From Acinetobacter sp. (GTDB taxonomy: Bacteria; Pseudomonadota; Gammaproteobacteria; Pseudomonadales; Moraxellaceae): a DNA stretch of 6,092 nucleotides. Location of the stretch: positions 9,440 to 15,531 of the forward strand of contig JAUNHS010000001.1 in assembly GCA_030523805.1 (NCBI GenBank), in the 5' to 3' direction. The position numbers were made by a program, and so were the translations under genes. This document shows positions 5,459 through 6,092 of this stretch, in pieces. Positions within the stretch are counted from its first letter, which is position 1; each line of letters starts with the position of its first letter. The notes beneath the pieces were generated by a model, which worked only from the letters and a program-made list of their open reading frames with translations, was not told the DNA's origin and did not search any database.

Positions 5459-5486
5459 ATTCTAGCCTATTTTAACGTGATATAGG
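5459..5486 (-). promoter_or_regulatory. Candidate nfuA promoter with an operator-like dyad
   Basis: On the minus strand TAGAAT (5464-5459, five of six) is a plausible -10, giving a leader of about 23 nt. No good -35 stands 17 bp upstream; TTCCTA at 18 bp is poor, which would suit an activated or regulated promoter. An interrupted palindrome, CCTAT (5466-5470) and ATAGG (5482-5486), fills the space just upstream of the -10, and two further positions inside also pair. Its spacing does not fit the E. coli IscR type 1 or type 2 consensus as I recall them. Confidence 0.35.
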
Positions 5487-5527
5487 AAAAAATATACTAA
5501 ATTTGTCGGATTTATGCTGTTATTTTC

Positions 5528-5536
5528 TGTTATGAT
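5528..5536 (+). promoter_or_regulatory. Candidate extended -10 promoter for the rhomboid gene
   Basis: TGTTATGAT is TGn followed by TATGAT, five of six to the -10 consensus. Transcription would start near 5543, leaving about 26 nt before the ATG at 5569. The -35 region is weak, as is common for extended -10 promoters. A similar TGTTATTTT lies 10 bp upstream (5518-5526). Confidence 0.4.
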
Positions 5537-5568
5537 GTTTGCTTTATTCTCATTATGGTGCATAGTCT

Positions 5569-6092
5569 ATGGCGGATTTACTTGGTTTATCGCATACATT
5601 TTTCATTATTCTGATTACCGCTTTAGTGTCTATTTTGGCATGGCGAAGCCCTGCGTTAATGGATCGTTTAATTTTATGGCCACCTGCGATACAAAAAGGA
5701 CAATATGATCGTTTTATTTCATCAGGTTTTATTCATGCCGATGGAATGCACTTATTGTTTAATATGATTACGCTGTTCTTTTTCGGTCGTGCCATAGAAG
5801 CCTTTTATACGCAATATTTATCAGGTTTAGGTTTTATTCTATTTTATTTAGGCGGTATGATTATTGCCAGCATTCCAAGTTATTTGAGCCATCGCCAGCA
5901 AAGCAATTGGGCAAGTTTAGGTGCTTCTGGTGCAGTATCTGCGGTGCTATTCGCCTTTATTTTATTTGACCCTTGGAATTTGATTTTCGTATTTTTTATT
6001 CCTATGCCTGCAATTATTTTTGCTGTGTTGTATATTGCATACAGCATTTGGGCAAGCCAACGTGGACAAAGCAATATTAATCACTCTGCACA
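5569..6092 (+). CDS. Rhomboid family intramembrane serine protease (cut by right edge)
   Basis: The frame opens at ATG 5569, two codons after an in-frame TAG (5563-5565), and runs 174 codons to the edge without a stop. It starts MADLLGLSHTFFIILITALV. Hydrophobic segments near residues 10-26, 60-79, 83-106, 115-133 and 139-162 give at least five membrane spans. Rhomboid signatures are clear: GFIHADGMHLLFNM (53-66), with His61 and Asn65 as the HxxxN oxyanion pair and GRAIE shortly after, then GASGAVSA (118-125) with nucleophile Ser120. The last visible residues are NINHSA followed by CA, so the next codon is His or Gln; the family's catalytic dyad histidine is expected there. It is an inner-membrane protease cleaving transmembrane segments; its substrate is unknown. 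The Shine-Dalgarno is weak (GGTG about 9 nt upstream). It is a separate small rhomboid, lacking the GlpG cytoplasmic domain at its N-terminus. Confidence 0.9.
   Translation, partial: MADLLGLSHTFFIILITALVSILAWRSPALMDRLILWPPAIQKGQYDRFISSGFIHADGMHLLFNMITLFFFGRAIEAFYTQYLSGLGFILFYLGGMIIASIPSYLSHRQQSNWASLGASGAVSAVLFAFILFDPWNLIFVFFIPMPAIIFAVLYIAYSIWASQRGQSNINHSA

Noticed and set aside
5514..5708. Plus-strand 64-codon frame at the rhomboid 5' end
   Set aside because: It overlaps the rhomboid gene in another frame. The rhomboid frame has clear catalytic motifs and runs to the edge, so this one is a shadow.
1..6092. A hidden defence system, CRISPR array, prophage, toxin-antitoxin or insertion sequence
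   Set aside because: All long frames are recognised housekeeping families. I saw no spaced direct repeats, transposase or integrase motifs, terminal repeats with target duplications, or paired small toxin-like genes.

Overview
The window is an AT-rich stretch of bacterial chromosome with ordinary gene density. The encoded proteins (ferredoxin-NADP reductase, TrmO, bacterial-type Cca, RsmD, two-domain NfuA, rhomboid protease) all look gammaproteobacterial. The strong AT-biased codon use and the near-typical sequences of Fpr, Cca and NfuA fit the Moraxellaceae, most likely Acinetobacter or a close relative. That placement is my inference from sequence character and was not tested by a search. 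I see no insertion sequence, phage gene, tRNA, rRNA or CRISPR array.

Layout. The left edge (1-215, minus) is the N-terminal 71 codons of fpr. A divergent spacer of about 100 bp separates it from trmO/tsaA (317-1033, plus), which ends 3 bp from the convergent end of a DUF3336-patatin lipase gene (1037-2488, minus). A gap of about 370 bp (2489-2859) follows. It is the least explained part of the window, holding promoter-like sequences on both strands, two inverted repeats and a possible 26-codon minus-strand ORF. Next come cca (2860-4167) and rsmD (4164-4730), both plus strand and overlapping by ATGA. A strong two-way hairpin terminator (4759-4786) separates them from the convergent nfuA (4806-5429, minus). 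A 139-bp divergent spacer leads to a rhomboid protease gene (from 5569, plus), cut by the right edge two bases into what is probably the codon for its catalytic histidine.

How the genes fit together. Three enzymes serve RNA maturation: TrmO (methylates t6A37 of tRNA), Cca (builds or repairs tRNA 3' CCA ends) and RsmD (m2G966 of 16S rRNA). Cca and RsmD are probably translationally coupled. Fpr (NADPH/ferredoxin-flavodoxin electron transfer) and NfuA (Fe-S carrier) belong to iron-sulfur and redox homeostasis. The patatin lipase and the rhomboid protease are stand-alone lipid and membrane functions. This is mostly a housekeeping region and I see no convincing new defence or mobile system. The best leads are in the non-coding gap upstream of cca.
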